From Picochlorum sp. 'celeri' (lineage: Eukaryota; Chlorophyta; Trebouxiophyceae), in the NCBI GenBank assembly GCA_010909725.1, contig JAACMV010000011.1:248001-312000 (forward strand): a stretch of 64,000 nt of DNA. Reading direction: 5' to 3'. Positions 1-10,045 of this stretch are shown piece by piece (the first letter of the stretch is position 1; the number at the start of each line of letters is the position of its first letter). A program made the translations under genes and the position numbers. The notes under the pieces are model-generated. The model did no database searches. It was not told the origin of the DNA and worked only from the letters and a program-made list of their open reading frames with translations.

Positions 1-70
1 ATTCAAGTGGGCCTTGATCAATCAGGACTGTTGCTGTTGGCAAGTTACATGGCAAAACTCAATCACAAAA

Positions 71-3046
71 TTATGGTGCAATCTCTGCTGTATTAGGATA
101 TTCTTCAACCCTCTTACTTTCATCTCCGACACGTGAGATGACCAAGCATGAAGCATCAGCTCCACCCTCTGCAGACACTCTCACGGCATCACCTTCTCCA
201 AAGTCACCCCGCAGGATTCCCTTGGCGAGGGCTGTCTCGAGTTCTTGCTGAACAACACGCTTCACAGGTCTAGCGCCAAATGCTGGATCATATCCGCGTT
301 CTGCAAGGTAATCCATGGCAGAGTCTTCAATGGTCATTGTCATCTTCTTCTCATTCAAACGCTCCTGGACCCTGTTGGCCTGGAGGCGAACAATATTCTT
401 GATCTGTTCCTTCTTGAGCCCTTGGAAGATGATGAACTCGTCGATTCTGTTGATGAATTCTGGTCTAAAGTGCATGCGTACTTGATCTGTGACCCTTTCT
501 TTGACAGTGTCAGGGTTGGTTTCCATAGCCTCCAGGATGGATGCAGAGCCAATGTTTGATGTGAGGATGATGACGGCATTCTTAAAGTTCACGACTCGGC
601 CTTGAGAATCTGTCACTCTTCCATCATCTAGAATCTGAAGCAAAATATTGAAAACGTCGCCATGCGCTTTTTCAATCTCATCAAAGAGGATGACAGCATA
701 GGGTCTGCGGCGAACTGCTTCTGTAAGCTGACCACCCTCCTCATATCCTACATATCCAGGCGGTGCTCCGACAAGTCTACTAACAGTATGTTTTTCCATA
801 TATTCCGACATATCAATTCTGATCATAGCTGCTTCAGTGTTGAACATATACTCTGCCAATGTCTTGGCCAACTCTGTCTTACCCACACCAGTTGGGCCCA
901 AGAACATGAAGGATGCAATGGGTCGATTAGGATCAGACAATCCTGCTCTTGATCTTTGAATAGCATCTGACACTGCGTCAACGGCTTCGTCTTGTCCCAC
1001 GACTCTTTGGTGAAGTTCATCGGCAAGATGCAACAGTTTCTCCCTATCAGATGCCATCAATTTGGATACTGGGATTCCAGTCCATTTGGCAACAATCTCA
1101 CCAATATCTGCTTCTGTCACTTCTGGATGAAGCATTCTCTTTTCTCCTCTCTCTGCATTGTTGAGCTCGTACTCGGCCTGCTCCAGTTCTTTCTGGAGCT
1201 CCAGCACAGTTCCATACTTTAATTCAGCAGCCCTGTTCAGATCATAATCCCTCTCTGCTTGCTGAATTTCGATATTCACGCGATCAATTTCTCCTCTTAA
1301 TCGTTGCACTTTGGCCATATCCTCCCTTTCAGCTTCCCAACGTTCAGACAATTCTGCCTGCTTTGCTTTTAATGACTCAATCTCAGAGTTGATGGAATCC
1401 AGCCTGCTAGCAGCGCCTCTATCAGTTGGAGCTGCCTTTTGAAGACTCAATTTTTCCATTTCAAGCTGCACAACTCGCCTGTCAACTTCATCCAAAGCAC
1501 TGGGCTTGGATGTCATCTCCATTTTAAGCTTTGCAGCAGCCTCATCCACCAAATCAATTGCCTTATCTGGCAGGAATCTGTCTGCAATATACCTATCACT
1601 AAGTGTTGCGGCTTCTACAAGAGCTGAATCGGTAATTTTGACACCATGATGCAGCTCATATCGCTCCCTCAATCCTCGAAGGATTGAAATTGTATCTGGA
1701 ACAGACGGTTGATCGACAAACACCTGCTGGAATCGCCTCTCCAATGCTGGATCTTTCTCAATATTTTCTCTAAACTCATCCAGCGTTGTCGCTCCAATGC
1801 ATCGAAGCTCGCCACGTGCAAGCATTGGTTTGAGCAAATTGCCTGCATCCATGGCTCCTTCTCCTTTCCCAGCACCAACAATGGTGTGGATTTCATCAAT
1901 AAAGAGCACCACCTGCCCTTGGCTGTCCTGAACTTCTTTAATAACCGATTTCAATCGTTCCTCAAATTCTCCACGATATTTGGCTCCGGCTATCAAGGCT
2001 CCAATATCCAAGGATACCAGGGACCGTCCTTGTAAAGAGGCTGGAACATCCCCTTGTACAATACGCTGAGCCAGGCCCTCAGCAACAGCAGTTTTACCGA
2101 CACCAGGCTCTCCAATAAGCACTGGGTTATTCTTTGTTCTTCTAGACAGAATTTGAATACAGCGTCTGACTTCATCATCGCGGCCAATAACCGGATCTAG
2201 CTTACCATCCCGTGCAGCCTGAGTCAAATCACGACCATACTTGGACAGTGCCTCATACTTTCCCTCAGGATCTTGGTCCTGAACATTACGCCCACCACGA
2301 ATCTCCATAATAACCTCCTCTAATTTACTCGCCGTCACCCCTTCCTCCTTGAACAAAGCAGCACCAAACCTGGCATCTTCCACCATGGCCATCACCAACT
2401 CTTCCACACTCACATACTCATCATTCCACTTTTTCTTCAACCGTTCAGCCTCTGTAATCAAATTTTCTAAACTCCGTCCCAAGACTTGTTCATAATTTCC
2501 GCTCACCTTTGGCTGCTTCTTCACAAACGCTTCCGTCTTGTCCAAAACACGCGTGGGATTCAAACCAGCTTTTGACAAGATCCGGCGAGCCAAACCATTC
2601 GGCTGCTCCAACAACGCCTTGAACAAATGCTCTGTTTCAACAATCTGCTGACTGTTCGATCGCGCAATCTCTGGCGCAGACACGATCGCCTCCCACGCCT
2701 TTTCTGTATAGTCATTCTGAGTAATCCTCTTTCCACTATTATTCCCACCCGACGCATACGTTCGAAGCACCGTTCTACCTGGCAATGGCCTGATGTTATA
2801 TACCTTTGGCAATGCAAGACCCGCTCCATAAAACTCATGCACAGGCCTCCTGCCCAAATCACACAACCCCGCTGCTTGTGGAGCAAGCACTCGACACGTA
2901 GACACGTGCCGTGGCTTGCCCATAACCCCGCGAGATGCCCCTGCCGATACTACATTGTGATTTTTAACTACATTTCTCACCATTAGAGACAGCCTGGATG
3001 AGGCTTGGCGTCCAATGGTGTTCATACTGCCACGTTGTAATTCCAT
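71..3046 (-). CDS. clpB: ClpB/Hsp100 disaggregase, organelle-targeted
   Basis: Single-exon gene of 991 residues. About 105 basic, Ser/Arg-rich residues precede the mature protein and look like a mitochondrial or plastid transit peptide. Then come a Clp N domain, a first AAA+ module (Walker A GEPGVGKT near residue 312, Walker [10 protein letters not shown]), the ClpB middle coiled coil, and a second AAA+ module (Walker A GPTGVGKT near residue 700, Walker B VILFDEIE, arginine-rich [10 protein letters not shown]). ClpB hexamers thread aggregated proteins through their pore, working with Hsp70. The N domain resembles plant ClpB3/ClpB4, so plastid and mitochondrial locations are both possible. The in-frame GTG at 3067 is not a likely start; the first ATG is at 3046, with another at 3025. 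A heat-shock promoter lies just upstream. Confidence 0.95.
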   Translation of the reverse strand: MELQRGSMNTIGRQASSRLSLMVRNVVKNHNVVSAGASRGVMGKPRHVSTCRVLAPQAAGLCDLGRRPVHEFYGAGLALPKVYNIRPLPGRTVLRTYASGGNNSGKRITQNDYTEKAWEAIVSAPEIARSNSQQIVETEHLFKALLEQPNGLARRILSKAGLNPTRVLDKTEAFVKKQPKVSGNYEQVLGRSLENLITEAERLKKKWNDEYVSVEELVMAMVEDARFGAALFKEEGVTASKLEEVIMEIRGGRNVQDQDPEGKYEALSKYGRDLTQAARDGKLDPVIGRDDEVRRCIQILSRRTKNNPVLIGEPGVGKTAVAEGLAQRIVQGDVPASLQGRSLVSLDIGALIAGAKYRGEFEERLKSVIKEVQDSQGQVVLFIDEIHTIVGAGKGEGAMDAGNLLKPMLARGELRCIGATTLDEFRENIEKDPALERRFQQVFVDQPSVPDTISILRGLRERYELHHGVKITDSALVEAATLSDRYIADRFLPDKAIDLVDEAAAKLKMEMTSKPSALDEVDRRVVQLEMEKLSLQKAAPTDRGAASRLDSINSEIESLKAKQAELSERWEAEREDMAKVQRLRGEIDRVNIEIQQAERDYDLNRAAELKYGTVLELQKELEQAEYELNNAERGEKRMLHPEVTEADIGEIVAKWTGIPVSKLMASDREKLLHLADELHQRVVGQDEAVDAVSDAIQRSRAGLSDPNRPIASFMFLGPTGVGKTELAKTLAEYMFNTEAAMIRIDMSEYMEKHTVSRLVGAPPGYVGYEEGGQLTEAVRRRPYAVILFDEIEKAHGDVFNILLQILDDGRVTDSQGRVVNFKNAVIILTSNIGSASILEAMETNPDTVKERVTDQVRMHFRPEFINRIDEFIIFQGLKKEQIKNIVRLQANRVQERLNEKKMTMTIEDSAMDYLAERGYDPAFGARPVKRVVQQELETALAKGILRGDFGEGDAVRVSAEGGADASCLVISRVGDESKRVEEYPNTAEIAP

Positions 3047-3182
3047 ACCCACTTCCGTGAGCGTCACTCTTGGTATCCGAATGCGGTCTATTCGTTCGTA
3101 AAATTATATAATTATAGTACTATAATACCATAAAGAACGTCGTATAAAATAATAATTATGTTTGGGTGCAAGATGAGATGGC

Positions 3183-3247
3183 CCTTTTATACTTGCACGA
3201 CACCCACCCACCTGTCGAAGGTTCCAGAACAAGGTTCCAGAAGGTTC
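3183..3247 (-). promoter_or_regulatory. Heat-shock promoter of clpB: TATA box plus two HSE triads
   Basis: On the minus strand TATAAAAG lies at about 3184-3192. Immediately upstream are two perfect heat-shock elements: GAAnnTTCnnGAA at 3217-3229 and TTCnnGAAnnTTC at 3235-3247, read on the plus strand. Alternating GAA/TTC units every five bases are the binding site of trimeric HSF. The TATA orientation assigns the promoter to clpB, whose ATG is about 140 bp downstream. Confidence 0.85.
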
Positions 3248-3333
3248 TCTCTCGACATCTCCTCCCTCCGTATCATACGACATGCCTCAGTTTCATTCAT
3301 TCATTCATTGCTCATCCTTCGACACACGAAGCA

Positions 3334-4182
3334 TCATGTCGATGGCCTTCTTCTCGTTCGAGGGTCCAAATCTGCCATGACTTCATCAAACGCTGTGACG
3401 ATTCCCCCATCACCAGATCCCCGAGGACCATCATCATGATCTCCCACAGATATTTCCATATCATACTCTTCATTTGACTCATTGTGATATTCAACATACG
3501 CTCCTGGCTCAATCTCAATCCTAGGAACATGCTTTCTGGTTGTCAGCACCTGAGGTGCATGTGTACACCTCTCTTGACACCAGGCGAGCAGATGAATCAG
3601 TCTGGGTAGTCGAGACGTCCCCTGATCGGTCTCTGACGATAAAATTGCATCATTCACCTGATCAGCTGTTTCTTTCCTGTATTCTTCGCCCGAAAGATAT
3701 GACAGAGGGCCCTCCCTGGGATTGTCAAACAACAAGAGTGCCATTGCCGTCTCCAACTCTTTCAGTAAGAATTCATTATCTTCCACTCTCCCAGCAAGCT
3801 CTTGCTCAGCAAACTCTAATGCTTCTTCCGTCTTTCCTTGGACAACAAGCTCGATAAATTCTTGCTTTTTCAAGCGAAACAACAGCTCTGGATTGTCCTC
3901 TAACAATTCTGGATTCAGATCCACTACTTTATCAATTGCCTCGTCTGGACGCCCATTTTCAATTGATTGTCGAATATTCGTCCGTATACGAGTCCCCTCT
4001 GGATTCAGCGTCATCGGAGTCCCAGTTTCGATATGAAATTGCTCTGCTGCCCTTGCATGTCCCTGGGTGGTCAGGTAGTTCATGACCAAGGCATTCATCC
4101 AATCAGTGGGCGGCTTGACTGATTTCAAAGAAGAACTCCATGAGTCTTTTGATAAAAGCTCGGATACCCGTTTGAGCTCCAT
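3334..4182 (-). CDS. GID8: GID/CTLH E3 ligase subunit 8 (LisH-CTLH-CRA protein)
   Basis: Protein of 282 residues. After about 30 residues comes a LisH motif (WMNALVMNYLTTQGHARAAE), then CTLH (IRQSIENGRPDEAIDKVVDL) and a CRA region (EFIELVVQGKTEEALEFAEQ onward). This is the order of GID8/TWA1, the scaffold subunit of the GID/CTLH ubiquitin ligase. The C-terminal 80 residues are acidic and low in complexity, longer than the usual family tail. The frame stays open 69 bases further upstream, but only from a TTG; the first in-frame ATG is at 4182. Confidence 0.88.
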   Translation of the reverse strand: MELKRVSELLSKDSWSSSLKSVKPPTDWMNALVMNYLTTQGHARAAEQFHIETGTPMTLNPEGTRIRTNIRQSIENGRPDEAIDKVVDLNPELLEDNPELLFRLKKQEFIELVVQGKTEEALEFAEQELAGRVEDNEFLLKELETAMALLLFDNPREGPLSYLSGEEYRKETADQVNDAILSSETDQGTSRLPRLIHLLAWCQERCTHAPQVLTTRKHVPRIEIEPGAYVEYHNESNEEYDMEISVGDHDDGPRGSGDGGIVTAFDEVMADLDPRTRRRPST

Positions 4183-4335
4183 CACTATGCTTTGTTTGTA
4201 ACTACTACTAGAAAAAAAGGACGAGAGGTCTCTACTGAATACGGTTCTCAACCATGGGGCAGAGAAGCTATTTCGTCGTCTATGGTGTCCGTTTTTTTTT
4301 TCCTACAAGAGTACGTTTGAGAAAAGGCACGGGAT

Positions 4336-5211
4336 ATGTCAATTCGATATTTTAATGTTGCTTTTAAGGAAAGCGGACACTGGCAAGAATCCTACGTGTG
4401 TGCTCAACCCCATGTGGTTGGCGTTTCCGCCGTTCATGCTTCAATTCTGAAGAAATTGAAACGTTGTGAGAGTGTTAAAGACGCCGCCATGATTGGTGAC
4501 GCAGGGTGTAGAATCCTGTTGCAGGTGCGTGCGGTTTGAAAACTGCTGCGTTTCTGTCATGAGATGATAGCGAGTGCCTGTTTATGAAACCATATATTTT
4601 ACATAATGCAGGTGCTTGGGTACGTGTATCCAGCATATCTGTGTTTCAAAGACGTGGAGGGTGGAGGGAAACCTGACAAGCTCAAGCTTTGGTGCAAGTA
4701 CTGGTGCGTGTCATGCTTTTGTCATTCACTAGCAAAGGGTAGATGATGTGAGGTTATGTATATATGTATGAATCGATGCAGGGTGATCATTGCGGCGTTT
4801 ACTGCTGTGCAACCGATTGCTGACACGTTTCTCTTTTTTATTCCATTTTATTATTCCCTCAAACTGGCATTTGCATGCTACTTGTGGGCGAATGATTTGG
4901 AGGGCACCAAATATGTGTATGAAAAGTATGCCAAGCCATATATTCATCTGTATGAGCCAACGGTGGATTCGAAAATTTCTCATTTCAAGCAGATTGTGTC
5001 AGATGTGGTGACGTCCAATGCATCCAGAGTTGTTCGATATGTGCAAGGGTTGTTGTTGAAGTCTCTGAGTCAGAATATGGAGGGGCAGGGGCTGCGAGCT
5101 GAGACACAGGGGCAGGCTGCGCCTGCGGCTGGGTATGCTAAATCGGATAGCTTCAAGTCTGCATCCAGTGGGTCATCCTTCCTTCGATCATTTTCTGTAA
5201 AGGATGAGTAG
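4336..5211 (+). CDS. HVA22/REEP-family (TB2/DP1) membrane-shaping protein
   Basis: Three exons, 4336-4524, 4612-4703 and 4782-5211, give 236 residues; the introns are 87 and 78 bp with GTGCGTG donors. The second intron splits a Trp codon. The joined core reads VLGYVYPAYLCFKDVEGG, KLKLWCKYWVIIAAFTAV, then a hydrophobic hairpin (FLFFIPFYYSLKLAFACYLW) and a YVYEKYAKPYI segment, the standard TB2/DP1/HVA22 layout. Family members insert as hairpins in ER membrane and shape tubules. The C-terminal 80 residues are polar and variable. Confidence 0.88.
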
Positions 5212-5328
5212 TAGGCAGAGGAATGCCCAAATTGTGTTTGAACGTGATCCATTTTATTTTCTTGTTTAGTTCTTCATGTCAATGTATACAAATGTCAAAA
5301 TAATAATAATAATAATGTGGGTTGCACG

Positions 5329-7221
5329 CTATAATGCACAGTCATCATCGTAGGATCCCAGTATGGTGGGTCCTTGTTGGTTGCCTCCAACAATGCCTGG
5401 GGAGATTGTCGACATCACGGCGTTTGATCCCGTCTCGGAATTCGATATTGCCTTGACGATAGCCTCAGGGCTTGCGGACTTGGCGCCTGCTTGCTGAGAG
5501 TTTTTCTGTGAGGCTGTCTTCTTTCCTGGTGTAGATGCAGAGGACGAGTTCCCATTTCTGTCTGGCTGTGATGACGACACCACCGATGCATTCACGTCGT
5601 CATTGACTTTCTTTGAAGACGTTCCTTCACCTGAGGAAGGCGGTTGTGAATCTCCTCCGTCGCCAGGAGGAGTAATATCCACTGCCTGTGGAAGGATTGG
5701 CACATCCACAATGGGTAAATCCACTTCCTGTGGAGACGCTTGCAGCATCTCCAGCTGCAGTCTATTTCGAGCTAATTGTGCACCATTCCTCTGAACGCAG
5801 TCAATAAACGCAAGCAGCAAGTCTTGCTTGACTGACATGAATGCATCTCTGTTTGCTGCTTCTACATAAAAGGAAATGTACATTCTACAGTGCTCCTTGG
5901 TCACACTATCAATGAAGACTCGGCGGTGAAGTTTTTGAATAATCCTGTTATCCTGCCGTAAAATTTTCCTCGCATCTGACACGATATCAACGACGCGAGG
6001 TAAATCCTCCAACCTCAAATATAAAAACTCATAAAATCTCCACTCTTTATTCTTTCGCGTGATGTTTAACACAACATTCCTTGTGAAAACTGAATTTGGA
6101 ATGGTGAAAATTTCTCTTTCAAAAGATCGAATCGTCGTCCTATACCATCCAACATCCAACACAATACCTTCCACCACCTGGGCACTGGTGGGTTTGAAGA
6201 GCACCTCATCACCAACCTCAAATGGGTTTGATGTGAGTATAATCAGGCCTGTGAACAAGTTTTCCAAAATTTCTCGACCAGCCAAACCAAGAGCAACACC
6301 TCCAACTCCTCCAATAGCTAATACAGAGTTGACATCCATACCCAGAGCTCTCACACCAAAAAATGATGCCACAACAAGAGTTGCAAGACTCATCAGTTTA
6401 TCAATCGCCTCCAATCGCCGCTGTCGAGTCAAATCCCCTTTCAATTCCAATTGCCACGAGCTCTCTCGCACGATTCGGCCTTTGATATTAAACACGACCC
6501 GCGCCGCAGCAGCCACAAACGTCAAGCAATTGGTTGACCTCACAAGTGTCTGCACAATACTCTTTGGAATATTAATCACCTGAGGCAACATATTCTCTGC
6601 CAACGTCGTCACCGCTGCAACCAAGAATAAAAATTCCAAAGGCTTGTACACCTCCTTCAATACATAGTACTCTGGACTCTTCTCCCACGGCCCATCAGCA
6701 TTGGTAGCACTCCTGACAAACTTGATTGCAGGTTCCAACCCATACTTGATAAACACAATGGCAGAAACAATCGTTCCTAGCTGTCGAATCGCAACCGTGC
6801 GCATCAGTCTACTCACTGATTTGAACACAGCTCGCTGAAACTCGATATCTCCGGTGAAATACAGCAACAGAGACACAAACAGTAGACCACCACACAAGAC
6901 GACCAAAAAGGCAACGTAGTGGTGGGGCTGCAGCTGCTCCTCCAGGTTCTTCCGTTCCAAATCTTCCTCAATTTCATTCCTATCATTATTATTTCCAAGA
7001 GGATAGCCCGAAGCCGCCGTCGAATTCAACACATGGCGTGTTCTATTCGATCCACACGGTTGGGTCTCCCGAAACCTACAAACCGTTTCTGTATGGCCCC
7101 TCACTCGCCCTAAAGGCATTCTAGTATTCTTTAAAGGATAACTATAACATCTGTGGCCAGGTTGTGGGGGTCCTATTCGGCAGGACACTGTACCCACACA
7201 AGAACGCCGAGCGACGTCCAT
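5329..7221 (-). CDS. MscS-like mechanosensitive channel, plastid type (MSL2/3-like)
   Basis: Single exon, 630 residues. The Arg/Ser-rich first 80 residues fit a plastid transit peptide. Membrane segments follow (YVAFLVVLCGGLLFVSLLLY and several between residues 130 and 310). The pore helix and beta domain are clear: VLAIGGVGGVALGLAGREIL, then ENLFTGLIILTSNPFEVGDEV-like sequence, and RTTIRSFEREIFTIPNSVF. MscS channels open under membrane tension and release osmolytes; plastid MSL proteins control organelle volume and division. The last 110 residues are Ser/Gly/Pro-rich and probably disordered. Confidence 0.9.
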   Translation of the reverse strand: MDVARRSCVGTVSCRIGPPQPGHRCYSYPLKNTRMPLGRVRGHTETVCRFRETQPCGSNRTRHVLNSTAASGYPLGNNNDRNEIEEDLERKNLEEQLQPHHYVAFLVVLCGGLLFVSLLLYFTGDIEFQRAVFKSVSRLMRTVAIRQLGTIVSAIVFIKYGLEPAIKFVRSATNADGPWEKSPEYYVLKEVYKPLEFLFLVAAVTTLAENMLPQVINIPKSIVQTLVRSTNCLTFVAAAARVVFNIKGRIVRESSWQLELKGDLTRQRRLEAIDKLMSLATLVVASFFGVRALGMDVNSVLAIGGVGGVALGLAGREILENLFTGLIILTSNPFEVGDEVLFKPTSAQVVEGIVLDVGWYRTTIRSFEREIFTIPNSVFTRNVVLNITRKNKEWRFYEFLYLRLEDLPRVVDIVSDARKILRQDNRIIQKLHRRVFIDSVTKEHCRMYISFYVEAANRDAFMSVKQDLLLAFIDCVQRNGAQLARNRLQLEMLQASPQEVDLPIVDVPILPQAVDITPPGDGGDSQPPSSGEGTSSKKVNDDVNASVVSSSQPDRNGNSSSASTPGKKTASQKNSQQAGAKSASPEAIVKAISNSETGSNAVMSTISPGIVGGNQQGPTILGSYDDDCAL

Positions 7222-7721
7222 ATCGCCGTTGTTCTACAGTAGTATGAACCTCAGAGTCCTACTAAAATATATCAAAAATCTCCAAGTGTACTCTGTTTTT
7301 TTTTTTTTTAAACGGCGGTGCGTCGTCTTCGGTGGTATTAGGCAAGGGCCCGGTGGGTGGATTTCTTCTCAACCAGAAGTAGTAATAAAACAGCCTTCTT
7401 ATTTTTCCAACATACATACATATACCTCTTCCTATAAGCGGTTCCACCCCTTGATTACAAGATTGATTAGTAGTATAGTAGTATAACACATGATAAAGAC
7501 GTGCATGCTGAAGAAAAACAGAGAATGCATCATGCAATAGTAAAGAAAAGACCACTCTTGGTATCATTCAATGATAATGAAAATGTGCTAGTAGTACCAG
7601 AACAAGTGCACATATGTTGGGAATAAACAGTTTAAACTGTGGAGCAACATGAACTCACAATGTCATGTTGCATGATCTGAAATCTTGATCGAACCCCTGA
7701 TTCTTGATGGGAATGAAAGCC
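7222..7721. other. Intergenic, shared upstream region of the channel gene and 3' flank of the CBP60-like gene
   Basis: 500 bp without a convincing gene. It contains a T-run near 7291 and AT-rich stretches. Open frames here are low complexity with no recognisable domain. No tRNA or snRNA signature was seen. Confidence 0.6.
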
Positions 7722-9521
7722 TTAGGCGCTGTCCTCTTTAGATGGGTTGTTGCCATCAGGAGTCGTCTCAGGGTCAGGCAAGTTCATCTCAATTGAACGC
7801 ATAGTATAAAGTCCACTTAGTCTCCTCTCTGTACCTAAAGAAATAGTATCATAATTTTGGTGCGTATTGAGCGCGAAATCCACTGACATGCGCGCAGGAA
7901 CATGCTTATCTGTCAGTGAATGTTCCTGACTGCCATGATATGGCACCATGCAATGTCTGACATCTCTAGAATGTACACTTGGAAAATTGCCGAGGGATGG
8001 TTGTCCAAGCCAGTCGAGATAGTTTGCCAAATCATCCGAATTTGATTGAATGGCGTTCAAGGATCCTCCGTTTGGATACTTGTCAATGACCCGGGCATTC
8101 TGGAGGGCCTCTGCAGCAGTAGGTGTTGCTTCGTTTGCAAAGGCACTGGCCAATTCAACGTCATCAGGTGACTTTGATGCAGCAGCAATTGCTACATGAG
8201 AATTGTTTGATCCTGTCAGAACAATTGGCCCTTTGCATGATGCAAGATAGTCTGTCTCAAGCCCATGCATTGACCATCCTGGGTGACCAGGGCTTTGCCA
8301 TGCCTGCATCCATGCATGTCGCTGTGACCTGATCAGGTCCTGCTGCTGACGAGACAGACGTTCAAACTTGACTATCGTATCACTCTCAATATTTTCGGTG
8401 GAGAAATAGGAAACGGCAATGGGTAGAGTCATATCGACTTCAGCCCAATGACACGCAAACAAGAGACGATAGTCCTTCAATACATGTGGATCAGGTTGCC
8501 AAACCCTCAGCATATTGTCAGGTATGATGCTCTTGAGTGCATGGGCACTCGTTTCAGCCCACTTATCATCATTTAATTTCAGCATGCATTGCAACTTACT
8601 ACGCAGTGCTGAATCTTTGTTTGCCAACAGGACAAGCTCGCAAAACTCTCCCACAGTCTGAATGCTCGTGTAGGGCACATGCAAGGATACGCTGAATGCC
8701 TTTTCACTTGCTCTCAAATCTGCAAGCTTCTTGACAGTTTCCCGTCCCATATGCTTCAACTTACTCACGTTGTCAGTGTAGAAAGGGAATTCAGCCTTGT
8801 CAGATGTTTTTGCTCTGCGAGTTGCTACACAAAAAGGTTCTGACACTGCAGGGACGATGCTGTCTTTGGTATCCTCAGTCGTGGCAAATGCGTATAGTCT
8901 TAAAGGCGGTTTTCGGCCAGACAACAGCGCCTCGGAAGAGTCGGTCCACACAGCATCAGGCAGGTTTGAGGAGCCCTCATTCAAATGCATCGTGATCAAA
9001 TCAGGAGAAGCTTCCCGCGATCTGTTCATGGGAGCCAATAATGATTCTCCTTTATTATTAGATAACAAAAAACATCCTTCTATCTGCTCATGAGAAATGC
9101 CCTGATGCTCATACACCATCATGTCAAATGCATGACCGTCTATCCCACAGAAGTGAACCTTCAGGCCTGGAATGTTCGATGTGACTACCGATCCTGATCG
9201 TGCATCCACCAATTCTACTTTAATTGGAGCACCGCATTTTGCCCGCAGCGTGTCATTGACAAAGTATCTCTGACAGAAGTTTGACAAGCATCTTCGCTTG
9301 GGGTTATTCCTACATAAGGAGCAGCCCTCGTCCACACAGCCTTGATAGATGCACTCGTGGCGAAAGCGAAGGTGCAAATGTCTTGGAGTATTTGAGTTTG
9401 TATCCAGGCGTTGCGTTGAAAGACGACTCTCACAGTCCAAAATAGCGTCATGGAGGGAGACAACCTCCTCTTGGCTCAAATGAGGAGCCACCCTTTGCGC
9501 AAACTCTTGCGCAAACCGCAT
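7722..9521 (-). CDS. Putative CBP60-like DNA-binding protein with a cysteine-rich insert
   Basis: 599 residues from the first ATG at 9521. The arrangement resembles plant CALMODULIN-BINDING PROTEIN 60: an N-terminal helical part, a beta-rich stretch (GAPIKVELVDARSGSVV, then LKVHFCGIDG), and a helical central part (YTDNVSKLKHMGRETVKKL, TVGEFCELVLLANKDSALRS, KWAETSAHALKSII). Unusually, a run of six cysteines (about C-x4-C-x4-C-x2-C-x7-C-x4-C) lies just before the beta region and could bind zinc. Land-plant CBP60s are transcription factors of immunity genes. The resemblance is from memory of the family pattern and is weak in places; an uncharacterised algal family is the alternative. The frame is open upstream to 9650 but has no ATG there. 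Confidence 0.5.
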   Translation of the reverse strand: MRFAQEFAQRVAPHLSQEEVVSLHDAILDCESRLSTQRLDTNSNTPRHLHLRFRHECIYQGCVDEGCSLCRNNPKRRCLSNFCQRYFVNDTLRAKCGAPIKVELVDARSGSVVTSNIPGLKVHFCGIDGHAFDMMVYEHQGISHEQIEGCFLLSNNKGESLLAPMNRSREASPDLITMHLNEGSSNLPDAVWTDSSEALLSGRKPPLRLYAFATTEDTKDSIVPAVSEPFCVATRRAKTSDKAEFPFYTDNVSKLKHMGRETVKKLADLRASEKAFSVSLHVPYTSIQTVGEFCELVLLANKDSALRSKLQCMLKLNDDKWAETSAHALKSIIPDNMLRVWQPDPHVLKDYRLLFACHWAEVDMTLPIAVSYFSTENIESDTIVKFERLSRQQQDLIRSQRHAWMQAWQSPGHPGWSMHGLETDYLASCKGPIVLTGSNNSHVAIAAASKSPDDVELASAFANEATPTAAEALQNARVIDKYPNGGSLNAIQSNSDDLANYLDWLGQPSLGNFPSVHSRDVRHCMVPYHGSQEHSLTDKHVPARMSVDFALNTHQNYDTISLGTERRLSGLYTMRSIEMNLPDPETTPDGNNPSKEDSA

Positions 9522-10045
9522 GGTTCTGCTCCTCAAATACTCCTGAAAAATACATTGTGTGAGAGTCAACCCACGGGTATTTTGTGATTTAAAAGAGGAA
9601 AAAGTCGTACTTCTATGTCTGTACCAGTGGCAGTGGCAGTGGCACTGCACGGTTGCCCCACCCCGTCTTGAGGAACGGCACCAAACATTCCTCGAATCAC
9701 TCTACAATAATTACTTGTATCTTATCAAACATTTAATGCTGCCGTACGGTTGCGTAAAAAAGATGGCAACGGACTCCAGTGTTTGCGAGCCCGTCTGAGT
9801 CAAAAGTCCGACGCGGCGATTTTTTTGGGCCTTATTTAGAGCCTACTTGGCTGATCAGCGAAAAATTACCAATGTAAAAATCATCTGAAATCAAAGAATG
9901 TTTTCATTGAGACGTAGTATTGTTAAAAATTGTGCTGCGTCAGGGTGCGTCGCGTCATCCATATGTAAGGCAATAACGCAGAGAGATTTCCAATTGGATC
10001 ATCTCAACGATGGGAGTGTATCATCAATGTCAAATTTGTCTGACG
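9522..10045. other. Intergenic between CBP60-like gene and organellar TsaD
   Basis: 524 bp, the 5' flank of the CBP60-like gene and 3' flank of the TsaD gene. It includes a short CAGTGG tandem repeat near 9627-9645. A TTTTTCAG at about 9541-9549 on the minus strand could be an acceptor for an unseen 5' exon of the CBP60-like gene. Nothing else is supported. Confidence 0.5.

Noticed and set aside
9522..9650. N-terminal extension of the CBP60-like protein
   Set aside because: The extension has no ATG, only a GTG, and its sequence (CHCHCHW) reflects a CAGTGG repeat; the ATG at 9521 is preferred.
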